Assembly (NCBI GenBank): GCA_030849065.1
Contig: JASAON010001660.1
Coordinates: 124,001-188,000, forward strand
DNA: 64,000 nt
Direction of reading: 5' to 3'
Source: Jaenimonas drosophilae
Taxonomy: Eukaryota > Euglenozoa > Kinetoplastea > Trypanosomatida > Trypanosomatidae
Shown in pieces: positions 40,401 to 48,312 of the stretch (the first letter of the stretch is position 1; every line of letters begins with the position of its first letter). Made by a program: the position numbers and the translations under genes. Below the pieces are notes generated by a model, which was not told the origin of the DNA, made no database searches, and worked only from the letters and a program-made list of their open reading frames with translations.

Positions 40401-41358
40401 ACTGCAGCTGGATGCTGCCGTGGATGTTGTGCGCCTCTCAACGTGGCTCTTCAGCCTCGGCCTCGAGGAGGTTCTCTTTCACGTCCTCGCCGACGTGCTG
40501 CCGTTTCAGCATCGCTGCCTATGCGATGCGATGCGGGCCGCGCAGCACAACCCACCTGGGCCGTCATTAGAGGATTTGGATGATCGCCATGATCCTCATC
40601 ATCAAATGGGCCACGAAGGGGCCGACGAGCCACACCCTCTCCCTGCCACTCCTCCCGACTTTCGCAATCTGTGGGATTGTATGAAGATTGTGGGGGCGTG
40701 GATTGCCATGCTTGGTCAAGCTCACACGTCGTCCTTGGCACAGGAGCATCTGCGCCGCCTGTGGGTTGGTGGCATTGGCTTCACGTTGTGCTATTTGGTG
40801 CTGCGGTGTGGCCCGTGTTGTTCGGCATCCATGTTGTGGCAGAGCGAGCCACCATATGCTAGCGGTGGAGCCCTCATTAGCGAGGACTCCGAAGGAAGCA
40901 TATCGCTCCTCAGCTCTGATGATGGAGGGTTCTCTGCTTCACTTACCTCCATGCGCCGCCGAAGCGTTCATGTATCAGCCGATGCTGATCCTCTCGATAA
41001 CCTCCTCATGTCGGTGGATGGGCCGGAGGAGGAGGAGGAGGAGGAGCAGGTGGTGGTGCTCCACCCCGTAGGAACCAACCTCAACGAACCAACGCAGCGT
41101 ATGCTGCGCCACATGGACGCCCTCTTCTCGTTGTCGGTGGAGTTGGTGCTCCTCGCCATGTCTGCGGAGAAGTTGAAGGATGCGGGTGATGCTGTGATTG
41201 CTGAGTTGGCCAACACGTGGCTCGGGCGTGCAAATCTGAGTGAGGTGGAGGACTCCTCCACAGTGAAGCGTGTAGCACAACATGAAGGGGCAGAGGCCGC
41301 CGCCGCCCTTCTTGGGTCGGTGGAGAGCTTGGAAAAGCGCATCCGACTCTGTGCTTGA
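37468..41358 (+). CDS. Large helical-repeat-like protein, unknown function
   Basis: A 1296-residue protein starting MDGVDEITKQSRILYQYAHA. It is rich in Leu, Ala and His and alternates short amphipathic helices with Ser/Pro-rich loops, which suggests an alpha-solenoid of armadillo or HEAT type, but no repeat could be aligned with confidence. Helical patches include QQRLLQITALHLLCGVA and ALDVLWIMVAEGSLAHLRWL. An acidic run (seven or more Glu) sits near residue 1190, followed by QVVVLHPVGTNLNEP and a final helix (LSVELVLLAMSAEKLKD). The open frame begins 12 codons upstream with TTG; the ATG is used and AG at 37436-37437 fits. No pathway can be named. Confidence 0.65.
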   Translation: MDGVDEITKQSRILYQYAHANILADVDCPEDDDALSVFQYLTEALTRQVMALQRMTPLNETDLNASDSRNSVLSPSPDGDAVAFFDGWLEHVLRRGVATAIARIIKVEDTTPNTKRFPAEVIFAALEFLRICFSGCRGVQTVRVLETCGLCQALLSRVEDVVHAPSSDMKGSTSSLAIDGPSCASAPDDDGEVPSLFDLRQQRLLQITALHLLCGVATRLQTWMIERLLLAYSPHLLNHLAAMLSDASPPSCVEGMEGAPERVEVAQKAMSLLLVLHRRHPRMVRVLRRHVGEMSPRPPPKHCRADLVFALVDVLQWRFGNVDVASGVGEGSASSSRTGWRREHGRLVCDAAQLLLLVLRTSTQIPGISLEHAMVHPELPPCCNPGGDRSWISLRVKREHAPRIRMDDVEPQLLWRWGGPSMLRRYVHVGDGATPSHQRPVASGPQVAAPQLDNKSPCLTSAPIPGGHSSLSGYEEEQVELNELLDAVAAADGLDVLCRIISTNCGESRGELSSSRRLRRAALDVLWIMVAEGSLAHLRWLATCSNLFVGLRATLNNHVRHDHHHALGVSHLSSAASTPPYMATSPHPGWIQATLDHGSATRSHTSAVAEHFLLPPQHHTTSSNTRDLDVNPSSMSTSMWRAEDAGTALHLVRVLYARLRADNAWFRRGEEDSPYRKQGCDVECAESIVGWLAMLHVDEPIEEEDGLLLKCIAVDAVQALASICMCCGVESISSTGTAHGGLWRQPYGQDVPRWSLPRVLCQALLQPRTQDDGVLLQLIRAELRASQGWGANTPPTAIAHAIVVLQLYQWCLTSLPSASERSERVVGSWSCEELRRRQLDFLVEDAAGVLPLLVELSAGRAGCITSGAADLQHKALEALRAVLAHVQHGPSSSWLVAGAPPPKCVDVVHGRRTSFIYAVPEPDAWTAPSDTVPLSTSPNTSIENSGLVSHVVADADLASPTCVSDAPSEGADALEMFSLQLDAAVDVVRLSTWLFSLGLEEVLFHVLADVLPFQHRCLCDAMRAAQHNPPGPSLEDLDDRHDPHHQMGHEGADEPHPLPATPPDFRNLWDCMKIVGAWIAMLGQAHTSSLAQEHLRRLWVGGIGFTLCYLVLRCGPCCSASMLWQSEPPYASGGALISEDSEGSISLLSSDDGGFSASLTSMRRRSVHVSADADPLDNLLMSVDGPEEEEEEEQVVVLHPVGTNLNEPTQRMLRHMDALFSLSVELVLLAMSAEKLKDAGDAVIAELANTWLGRANLSEVEDSSTVKRVAQHEGAEAAAALLGSVESLEKRIRLCA

Positions 41359-41710
41359 GTGCGCGATGATGCAAGATGTTGTTGATGGTGGTACTCCTTC
41401 ATCCACTCCTACCGGACTGCAGAGGAAACAGCTTCGCAACACAAGTGAGTTGTAGGTACGTTTGCTCCCCCTCTGCTACTTCGTCGCATCACCCGATGCC
41501 ATCTTCTCCATCCCTCCTCCTCCTTCACAGCAGTTGTGTTTTGTGTGGCACACAACTACTCGAAGCGTTTCTTCCTTGCGTGCAGGTGTTGGGAAATGAG
41601 GGGGCGTTGATACCCCACTGGGGATAATTCTTTTTCATTGGTTCTTTCACGCAGCCGCTGTTGTGATATGATCGACCCACACCACACCACTGATGATTAT
41701 GATGTTGTAT

Positions 41711-41728
41711 GTGTGTGTGTGTGTGTGT
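41711..41728. repeat. GT dinucleotide microsatellite
   Basis: About nine uninterrupted GT units in the gap after the large unknown gene. Confidence 0.85.
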
Positions 41729-42876
41729 TGGTTAGGTCCATCATCCAATTGTGGTTCGCCCCACAAAACCTTGTTTGGTAGAAGACGAAAACGACTCAGT
41801 TATTTCTTCTGTTTCAGTGTATTATAGGACCCTCCCACCTTCTCTCTCTCCCCCCTCTCCACCACCCACTACTGCGCCACGTTTTCGTGATGGTGGTGGT
41901 GAGCCATGCCAGACGGCACATATCTTCCTGTTATTTTGTGTGCTTGTCGGCCATACGCTGCTCGTGTTGTGTTGCGGCAGGGACTTCTCTGACTTGTTTG
42001 AGCAAGTGAGGAGCTTAACAGGGGGGAACCGGCTAACACACCAAACTGCGATGACCAAAGGAGTTGGCGTGGCGGTGTTGGTGTAGAAGCAATCGCCCTT
42101 CTTGTTTAAACTCATGCTCATCTTCATCAATGCAATTGTGTTTCCCCTCTCCCCTAATACATACACATCATTCTAGCGATCTCCATTGACCTTCACCACG
42201 CACCTTCATCACGTACGCACGTCTTTCTACTTGTTGGTTTCTTTTTGGCAATGTTTCTTTTTTGTTCTGTTGACCTCGTTCCTCCTCACCAGATCTGCTG
42301 CGGGCCGATCCATCTTGGTGAGGTGAGTGAGTGTGCGTGAGGATTGGGGCCACGACAATCACTTATGCCTACTCGTTGATACCTTGTGTGTTGCTGATTC
42401 TGCGGCCGTTCTTTTTTTCTTTGAGTATCTGATTTTCAGTGTTTTGAGAGGTTTATCTTGCTGTTATTGTGTTGTGGAAGTTCCTCGCACTGCACAGCCA
42501 CTCGCTCTTTCTCTTCCACCACCACTAACAACAACAACAACCTCAGCTTTAGCTCAACATCAGCAGCAGCACGAATTCTTCCATGATGTGCGTGCGTGTT
42601 GTTGGTGTATGACGAAAACGTACGGCAACTGATCGGTTAGCTTCATTTTTTGTTTGGGTATATTTTTGTGTTGTTTCTTCTTTCTTGTTGTATGCTCGGG
42701 TGTGTTGTTGGAGAACATCATGAGTCCACGGAAGCATACATCCTCTACAGGTATACGATGCCAACATGAATAAATCGTGGTTGGAGAGTGCCTTTTTGTC
42801 TGTTGATGGAGCAACCATCATCATTGCTCACACGTACTTTGATCGGAGCAGATGATTGGCATACTATTGCATGACA

Positions 42877-42897
42877 ATCATCATCATCATCATCATC
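42877..42897. repeat. ATC trinucleotide microsatellite
   Basis: About seven uninterrupted ATC units, with a further partial array near 42940. Confidence 0.85.
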
Positions 42898-43026
42898 GAT
42901 CTCAGAGTTAGTCGAGTGTGGGCGATGAACGAACACAAACATCATCATCATCAATGTTGGAGGAGGAGTACATACATGTGAGTTCCTCGTGGTTGCCATG
43001 CTCACACCTCTGTTGATGCGCAAATC

Positions 43027-43069
43027 TTCATTGTTTGTTATTTGTTTCTTCTTGTGCTTGGGTACCTAG
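43027..43069 (+). promoter_or_regulatory. Predicted spliced-leader acceptor for the gene at 43113
   Basis: A T-rich tract ends in ACCTAG (AG at 43068-43069), 43 bases before the ATG at 43113. The longer open frame starts with a TTG inside the tract and is rejected. Confidence 0.7.
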
Positions 43070-43112
43070 ATTGTGGAAACACACACACGTCCACGTCCTC
43101 ACTCGTAGTGTG

Positions 43113-45101
43113 ATGTCGGCGACGGGGCTGCCACGGGCGTCTGCCGTACCCCAACATGTGGGATGCTACAGCCCCTCCAACCTCCCCAAACCAAAACGTC
43201 GGCTCCTCGTTGGCAAGAGCAACCGCCTCGACCACGCCTTCACTGAAACTGCCCTGCTCGAAGAAGTTTTTGTTGATAAGGCAAACCTCAACGTGATGCA
43301 ACGTCAGATGCGTACCGAGTACAAGAGTGCCAATGCAGTACATGATGTACTGGGCTCTACACGACGGGCCAACGCCGCCCTCCTCGACGGCGGAGGCCAC
43401 GCCGGCAAGCGGCAGAATCCACGCATGTCGGTGATACGTCCACCACCGAGCCCGCCCCCGCCCCCGCCACGCCACTTCACCGGCGACCGCGATGAGGGTG
43501 TTTCATTGAAGAGCGCGCTCGAAACTGGCACACACCCCGCGGTGGCATCGCTCCTCCGTGAAAATCGTGTAGGAAAGGGCCACACGCAACGTGCGGAGGA
43601 CTTCTTCTTGCAAACGGTAGATGCAGTGTATAGCCCTCCGCCGGCTAACCCCTCGACAGCGATCAAGGCCCCCTTCGTTCTGACCAACCTCCCCGCCACA
43701 ACCAACTTTGGTGGAGGGGCGATGGAGCACAACGACCCACAATCGTACCTCTACAGTCGAAATGAGGTCGTGACCCGTGCAGATATTCGTGATATTCGTG
43801 AGCATGAAAAGATGGAGTACGAGCGAACACGAGATGATGTGCCAAAACCACCGCCATACCTGTTTGAGCCTCCGGTGCCAAAGGACGGGCAAGTATACAT
43901 CCGCGCTCCGTGGGCCGCGGCGGGTGAGCTTGCACCAATTCAGAGGTTTTCCGACGAGGCGGAGGCATCGAAGGTGGGCGTTCGCCCCAACAACGTCTTC
44001 CTCACCCCGGCTGAGCTCGCGGAGGAGGATCGCCGGACGATTGACCGACGCCGGCGTGTCGTGGAGGTGCGAGAGCAGCGGCGGCAGGCACAGATGGAGC
44101 AGGCGGCGCGTGTTCGCCGACCACCCATGCCCCCACGCGACCTTCCCTCCATGAACGGCAGCACAGTACCATCCAGCAAATCGTCGGTTGCGCATGAGGA
44201 GGAGTACCTCCGAGAGCTGCCCGCGGCTGAGGTGGAGGCAGTCGATTGCTCAGCGAGAAGCAGCGTCCGGGGAAGCACTGCGAGTGCGAGCCCTGCCCAG
44301 CGACCAACCACAGAGGTTAACGTACTCAACCTAGAACAACAACAACAACAACAACAGGATGCCAACAATGTGCCCATTTCACCGGCCCAATCGCGCAGCC
44401 GCACATCCTCTCACCGGACGACCCCGGCCGCCAGCCTCCACGCCACTTCACCAGCCATGAGCGTTCGCTCTGCATCTACGGCCACTGCCAGTGTTCGTGA
44501 GCAAGCCACTCCAGCTGCAAGCCTCCACGCCACTTCACCAGCCATGAGCGTTCGCTCTGCATCTACGGCCACCGCCAGTGTTCGTGAGCAAGCCACTCCA
44601 GCTGCAAGCCTCCACGCCACTTCACCAGCCATGAGCGTTCGTTCTGCATCTACGGCCACTGCCAGTGTTCGTGAGCAAGCCACTCCAGCTGCAAGCATCC
44701 CGCCTACTCCAGCCTCCACGACCCCATCTTCTCGTCGTAGTGGCAGCCAACACGAAACTCAGCATCACCGCTGCGCTGTGCCGCTGAGCGCTGCCGCCGC
44801 GGAACGGGCCCGACACCCGCGTCGTCCGAATGGGGAGGCCGCCATCCCTGCCTCTCCGGATGATGCGTGGATTGAGAGCTACACTCCAACTGCACGGCCA
44901 TATGATGTCGGGCCTTTTCTCGGCCGCTGCGGATATAAGGATTGCCGCCTCACGTATCACTGGGTGCAGCCAGAGGCCAACTCCGCAATGCACAGTAGGC
45001 CAGCGGAGTACCGAAGCGTGAGCCACGTTCAGCTCGATACCCCCAACGACTGGCAGCGCACCCACGGAGGTGTTCGTCGATATCCTCATGTACCCAAGTA
45101 A
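43113..45101 (+). CDS. Pro/Ser/Ala-rich repeat protein, unknown function
   Basis: A 662-residue protein starting MSATGLPRASAVPQHVGCYS. The N-terminal third is basic with a charged helix (LDHAFTETALLEEVFVDKA) and a run of Pro (about ten) after SVIRPP. A coiled-coil stretch with RRRRVVEVREQRRQAQME lies in the middle. A tandem array of a 29-residue unit follows (44421-44681). The C-terminal 70 residues look folded and ordered (ARPYDVGPFLGRCGYKDCRL, then YRSVSHVQLDTPNDWQRTHG) and contain two Cys and a His that could bind metal. Proteins of this kind are often flagellar or cytoskeletal in kinetoplastids, but nothing here proves it. Confidence 0.7.
   Translation: MSATGLPRASAVPQHVGCYSPSNLPKPKRRLLVGKSNRLDHAFTETALLEEVFVDKANLNVMQRQMRTEYKSANAVHDVLGSTRRANAALLDGGGHAGKRQNPRMSVIRPPPSPPPPPPRHFTGDRDEGVSLKSALETGTHPAVASLLRENRVGKGHTQRAEDFFLQTVDAVYSPPPANPSTAIKAPFVLTNLPATTNFGGGAMEHNDPQSYLYSRNEVVTRADIRDIREHEKMEYERTRDDVPKPPPYLFEPPVPKDGQVYIRAPWAAAGELAPIQRFSDEAEASKVGVRPNNVFLTPAELAEEDRRTIDRRRRVVEVREQRRQAQMEQAARVRRPPMPPRDLPSMNGSTVPSSKSSVAHEEEYLRELPAAEVEAVDCSARSSVRGSTASASPAQRPTTEVNVLNLEQQQQQQQDANNVPISPAQSRSRTSSHRTTPAASLHATSPAMSVRSASTATASVREQATPAASLHATSPAMSVRSASTATASVREQATPAASLHATSPAMSVRSASTATASVREQATPAASIPPTPASTTPSSRRSGSQHETQHHRCAVPLSAAAAERARHPRRPNGEAAIPASPDDAWIESYTPTARPYDVGPFLGRCGYKDCRLTYHWVQPEANSAMHSRPAEYRSVSHVQLDTPNDWQRTHGGVRRYPHVPK
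44421..44681 (+). repeat. 87-bp in-frame tandem repeat, 3 copies
   Basis: Units start at 44421, 44508 and 44595, each encoding a 29-residue unit that begins TPAASLHATSPAMSVRSAST. A fourth partial copy starts at 44682 and diverges after TPAAS. The copies are almost identical at the DNA level, with a few silent changes. Confidence 0.92.
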
Positions 45102-45466
45102 GCAGCAGCACGTACATGTGCCATCACCCATGTGCATAGCTTGCTCCATACACACACGTGGCGCCACTACACACACTGAGACAAAGAAGTTTGTTTATGT
45201 CTGTGGGTGGCTGCGTACTTGTGTGTCTTTTGATGTACCCCTCACTCAACGTGAGTAGCACCAACTTCTACCACTTCTTTGTGAGTGTAGTTTGAACGAC
45301 CCCATGTGTGGCACTGGATGCATTCTTTTCATTCACTTGTCCAACCATCTATACAGAACTCCAGAATTCTTCTTAGCTGTTTCTTTTTCTTTTGTTATCC
45401 ATCACGCTGACAGTTGCTGCGTGCTCATCCGACGAGGCTCTTTAATCAGATACGCACGGGGTCATT
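45102..45466 (+). other. Intergenic with acceptor tract before the AAA ATPase
   Basis: No gene recognised. T/C-rich sequence from about 45360 on precedes two candidate AGs (45412-45413 and 45449-45450) before the ATG at 45467. Confidence 0.6.
45373..45413 (+). promoter_or_regulatory. Predicted spliced-leader acceptor for the AAA ATPase
   Basis: A long T/C tract ends at AG 45412-45413, with a second AG at 45449-45450; the first downstream ATG is 45467. Confidence 0.6.
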
Positions 45467-47641
45467 ATGAACGCCACCGAATCTTCTTCCGTTCCCTTCA
45501 AGGCGCTCTCCGACTTCGTTCAGACGAATGTGGTGGAGGCGGGACGGTTCATTGATGAGGTGCTGCCCATACCCATCGAGGTACTGCTCGTGCTGCTACC
45601 ATTTTTGTCGGGCATCGTCCGTGTGTGCTGGCCGCTCCTCAATACCGCCGTGAAGGAGCGCGTCGAGAAGTACAAGAAGGAGGTACACCGCGAGATCTGC
45701 TCCGTCACCGCCGGATGCTACCGCAGCAACCTCCTCCCAACCGACCGCAATGCCGTGTTGCAGAATGCTGTGCTCATGTATCTCACCCAGGTGGTGTGGG
45801 CCGCCAAGCCACTGCCTTCGAGTGCCTGGCGCAACAAGGCGTCGGTGTTGCTGCTCCTGGACCCCTTCCGCTCACGCCTCTATGAGAGCCGCAAATCGCC
45901 CTTCTACTTGGAGTCGGACTCCGAAGACGAAGGCGATCTCGCCATCAGCACCATCTCGCGATCCACCGCCCACCTCGAGCGCCTCCTCCTCGTGAAGCTG
46001 CCGACGAACAACAACTGGGTGCCCATCTCCGATAGCGGTTTACGGGGGCTGGAAATAAGCTACACCAAGAAGAAGCTGATGTTGGGTGAGAGCCCAGCAT
46101 CCGAACGCAAGATTATTCTCCGTGCGACGGGCCGCAATGCCGCCCAACGCATTGAGCAGTTCGTTCAGCGGAGCCTGAACTACTACATTACACAACTCCC
46201 CAACCTCACCCGTGCAGGCCGAAGCTTCTTTGAGCTGCAGCCGAAGCCGAGCCTCAAGACGGGCGACGACGACGACGAGGGCATTCAGTGCAAGCGCTAC
46301 AGCCTGAGCGATGATAAGAACTTTGATACCCTCTTCTTTCCAGAACGCGAACGCATCATGAAGCTCGTGGACGACTTCATGTTCCGTCGTGGGCGTTTCT
46401 CTGTGGAGGGCTTCCCTTACAAGCTTGGCTTTCTGTTGCACGGCCCCCCGGGCAGCGGCAAGACGGCCTTCGTGAAGGCCTTGGCCACCTACACAGGCCG
46501 CCACATTGTGTCGGTGCCCTTGGCCCTCGTTACGACAAACCAGCAACTCTACGACATTTTCCTCAATCGCGACTACAGCTGCATTGGTGAAACAGAAAAG
46601 CAGAAGCTCCCACTGGAGGATATTATCTTCTTGCTCGACGACGTGGATACGAGCAACCCGCTTGTCTGTGCTCGTGAACGGCGACGTGTGGTGCGACGAC
46701 GACCGCCTGCACTTCTTCGAAGCACTCCGGCCAAATGGGCGGCGGAGGAGAAGGAGGTTGAGGAGGAGCTGGAGGAGTGTGTGATTGAGATGGAGGAGGT
46801 CCGTAAGAAGTCGGCCATGACGATGTTCGAAGGTGCCATGGGCGGTGCTTCGACGGTGACGGGGATGGGAGAGATGGGCCGCTCAGCCACCGCAGGCGTC
46901 GGCAAGCAAAGTGTGCTCGGCGGAAAGAACTCGCTGCTCGACATGTTCGATACCGCCGACAAGCTCGACCTCTCAGGCCTGCTCAACGTGTTGGATGGTG
47001 TCGTGGATACCCCTGGGCGGATTGTGGTTCTAGTTACTTCGCACCCGGAGCGGCTGGATCCTGCCTTGGTGCGACCTGGCCGCATGAGCACACGTCTACG
47101 CATGGACTTCATCCAGCTCGACGCGCTCGAACGCATGGCGGGGCTCCACTTTGGTGAGGCTATCCCGAAGGAAGTAGATGTGATGGATGTGATGGAAGAT
47201 CTGGAGCGCACGATCCTTCACTCGAAACAGCAGTCAGCGATCTTCCCACCGGCTTCCGCATCCGCCAACGATGCTACTTCCGACAATGAAAGCGATGATG
47301 CAGGTCGGCCACTTCTTGCGAAGGAGCACCACGACGACAAACTGAAGAAGGAGGCCTCCAGCATTATCATGGAGGAGAAGCACATTAAGATTCCTCTCGG
47401 TGCGGCCACGGCACGTGTTCCTCACACACAGCTGACGACGACGCAGAAGGAGAGGCTTCGCGCCCGTCTCACGGCCCTGGAGGTTGAGGCTGCCGCTGCC
47501 GACGAGGACTGCCCGTACACCTACACATTTCACATCTCTCCGTCCGAGGTGGAAATGGTGTGCGCACGAACCAACACGCTGGATGAGTTCCTGGATGCCC
47601 TCGGTGAAGTTATTCGTGGCGCAGAAGCCACCAGCATGTAA
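45467..47641 (+). CDS. BCS1-like AAA ATPase
   Basis: A 724-residue protein. BCS1 sits in the mitochondrial inner membrane and moves the folded Rieske protein into complex III; other relatives act at different membranes. A hydrophobic segment at about residues 35-58 (LPIPIEVLLVLLPFLSGIV) could be the N-terminal membrane helix. The BCS1-type region before the ATPase ends in FFPERERIMKLVDDFMF. Walker A (GPPGSGKT) is at 326-333, Walker B-type (IIFLLDDVD) at 386-394, and the region from residue about 524 (TSHPERLDPALVRPGRM) carries the sensor/arginine-finger segment. An 85-residue charged insert lies between Walker B and LDLSGLLNVLDG. The BCS1 family usually has Glu-Asp-(Val/Ile)-Asp where this has Asp-Asp-Val-Asp. 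AG at 45412-45413 supports the start. Confidence 0.8.
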   Translation: MNATESSSVPFKALSDFVQTNVVEAGRFIDEVLPIPIEVLLVLLPFLSGIVRVCWPLLNTAVKERVEKYKKEVHREICSVTAGCYRSNLLPTDRNAVLQNAVLMYLTQVVWAAKPLPSSAWRNKASVLLLLDPFRSRLYESRKSPFYLESDSEDEGDLAISTISRSTAHLERLLLVKLPTNNNWVPISDSGLRGLEISYTKKKLMLGESPASERKIILRATGRNAAQRIEQFVQRSLNYYITQLPNLTRAGRSFFELQPKPSLKTGDDDDEGIQCKRYSLSDDKNFDTLFFPERERIMKLVDDFMFRRGRFSVEGFPYKLGFLLHGPPGSGKTAFVKALATYTGRHIVSVPLALVTTNQQLYDIFLNRDYSCIGETEKQKLPLEDIIFLLDDVDTSNPLVCARERRRVVRRRPPALLRSTPAKWAAEEKEVEEELEECVIEMEEVRKKSAMTMFEGAMGGASTVTGMGEMGRSATAGVGKQSVLGGKNSLLDMFDTADKLDLSGLLNVLDGVVDTPGRIVVLVTSHPERLDPALVRPGRMSTRLRMDFIQLDALERMAGLHFGEAIPKEVDVMDVMEDLERTILHSKQQSAIFPPASASANDATSDNESDDAGRPLLAKEHHDDKLKKEASSIIMEEKHIKIPLGAATARVPHTQLTTTQKERLRARLTALEVEAAAADEDCPYTYTFHISPSEVEMVCARTNTLDEFLDALGEVIRGAEATSM

Positions 47642-48312
47642 ATGCACGCAGCACAATGGTTGTAGGGCCCTTTTCTTGCCTCCATTTGCCATATCCGTGA
47701 AGTATCACGCTCAAAAAAAAATGCTTCGTTGCGTGGCGCGCTTAACTTCATTCGCCAATCGCACCGCCATCGTCATCGTGGTCCCAATACACGCCAGCCT
47801 CACAAATTCGTCAAGCCAACATCCCCTCCGGAATACCAGGAGAGGGTTGTGTGGGCCAGTAGTAGTTGCGGTTGTGCTAGCAGCAAAGCCAGTTCGCTAC
47901 CAGAGGATGAGAGGGCTTGCAGGAAAACCTGTGGCGGCACTCATTCATTGGGAAGCGTATTGTCGTGCTCCGTTGCGAACAGCATATTTCTTGTTGGATT
48001 ATTATTGCTTTGGTGATGATGCCTGCACGAACCGGACATGAGACATGCGTTGCTCCTCTGGCTGCATTGGGCATTCCCGCTTTCTTGCCCCGGATCGGCA
48101 ACAAAACACTCACCGTCGTGAAGTGTGCATCTCTCAACACAAGGATCAAGTATGATGAGATGAGGTGAAGTTGTCACGTCCTCCATGAGATTTTGGATTG
48201 TTGTTGTTCGTTCGTGTAGTGCGATGGCGCCATCCTCCTTCATTCTCTTCTTGTTTCGTGTTGTATTTTAGGTATGGTGCTGTTGTGCTTTAACTAGAAG
48301 AGAACAACCATC
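47642..48312 (+). other. Intergenic, small upstream open frame near the next gene
   Basis: No gene recognised. A pyrimidine-rich tract ends at AG 48270-48271. If that AG is used, the mRNA has a seven-codon open frame starting with ATG at 48274 and ending in TAG, before the real ATG at 48313. A second AG at 48294-48295 would remove it. Confidence 0.55.

Larger units (their letters stand above)
41359..43112 (+). other. 1.75-kb intergenic stretch with microsatellites
   Basis: No gene recognised. It contains a GT microsatellite at 41711-41728, a C/T-rich tract near 41840-41875, and an ATC trinucleotide array at about 42877-42897. A long pyrimidine-rich tract before 43068 serves the next gene. 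This is the longest gap on the rightward cluster. Open frames here are short and lack features. Confidence 0.55.

Noticed and set aside
42327..42632. Short frames of about 100 codons in the 1.75-kb gap
   Set aside because: No domain, no acceptor that fits, and composition as in untranslated DNA.
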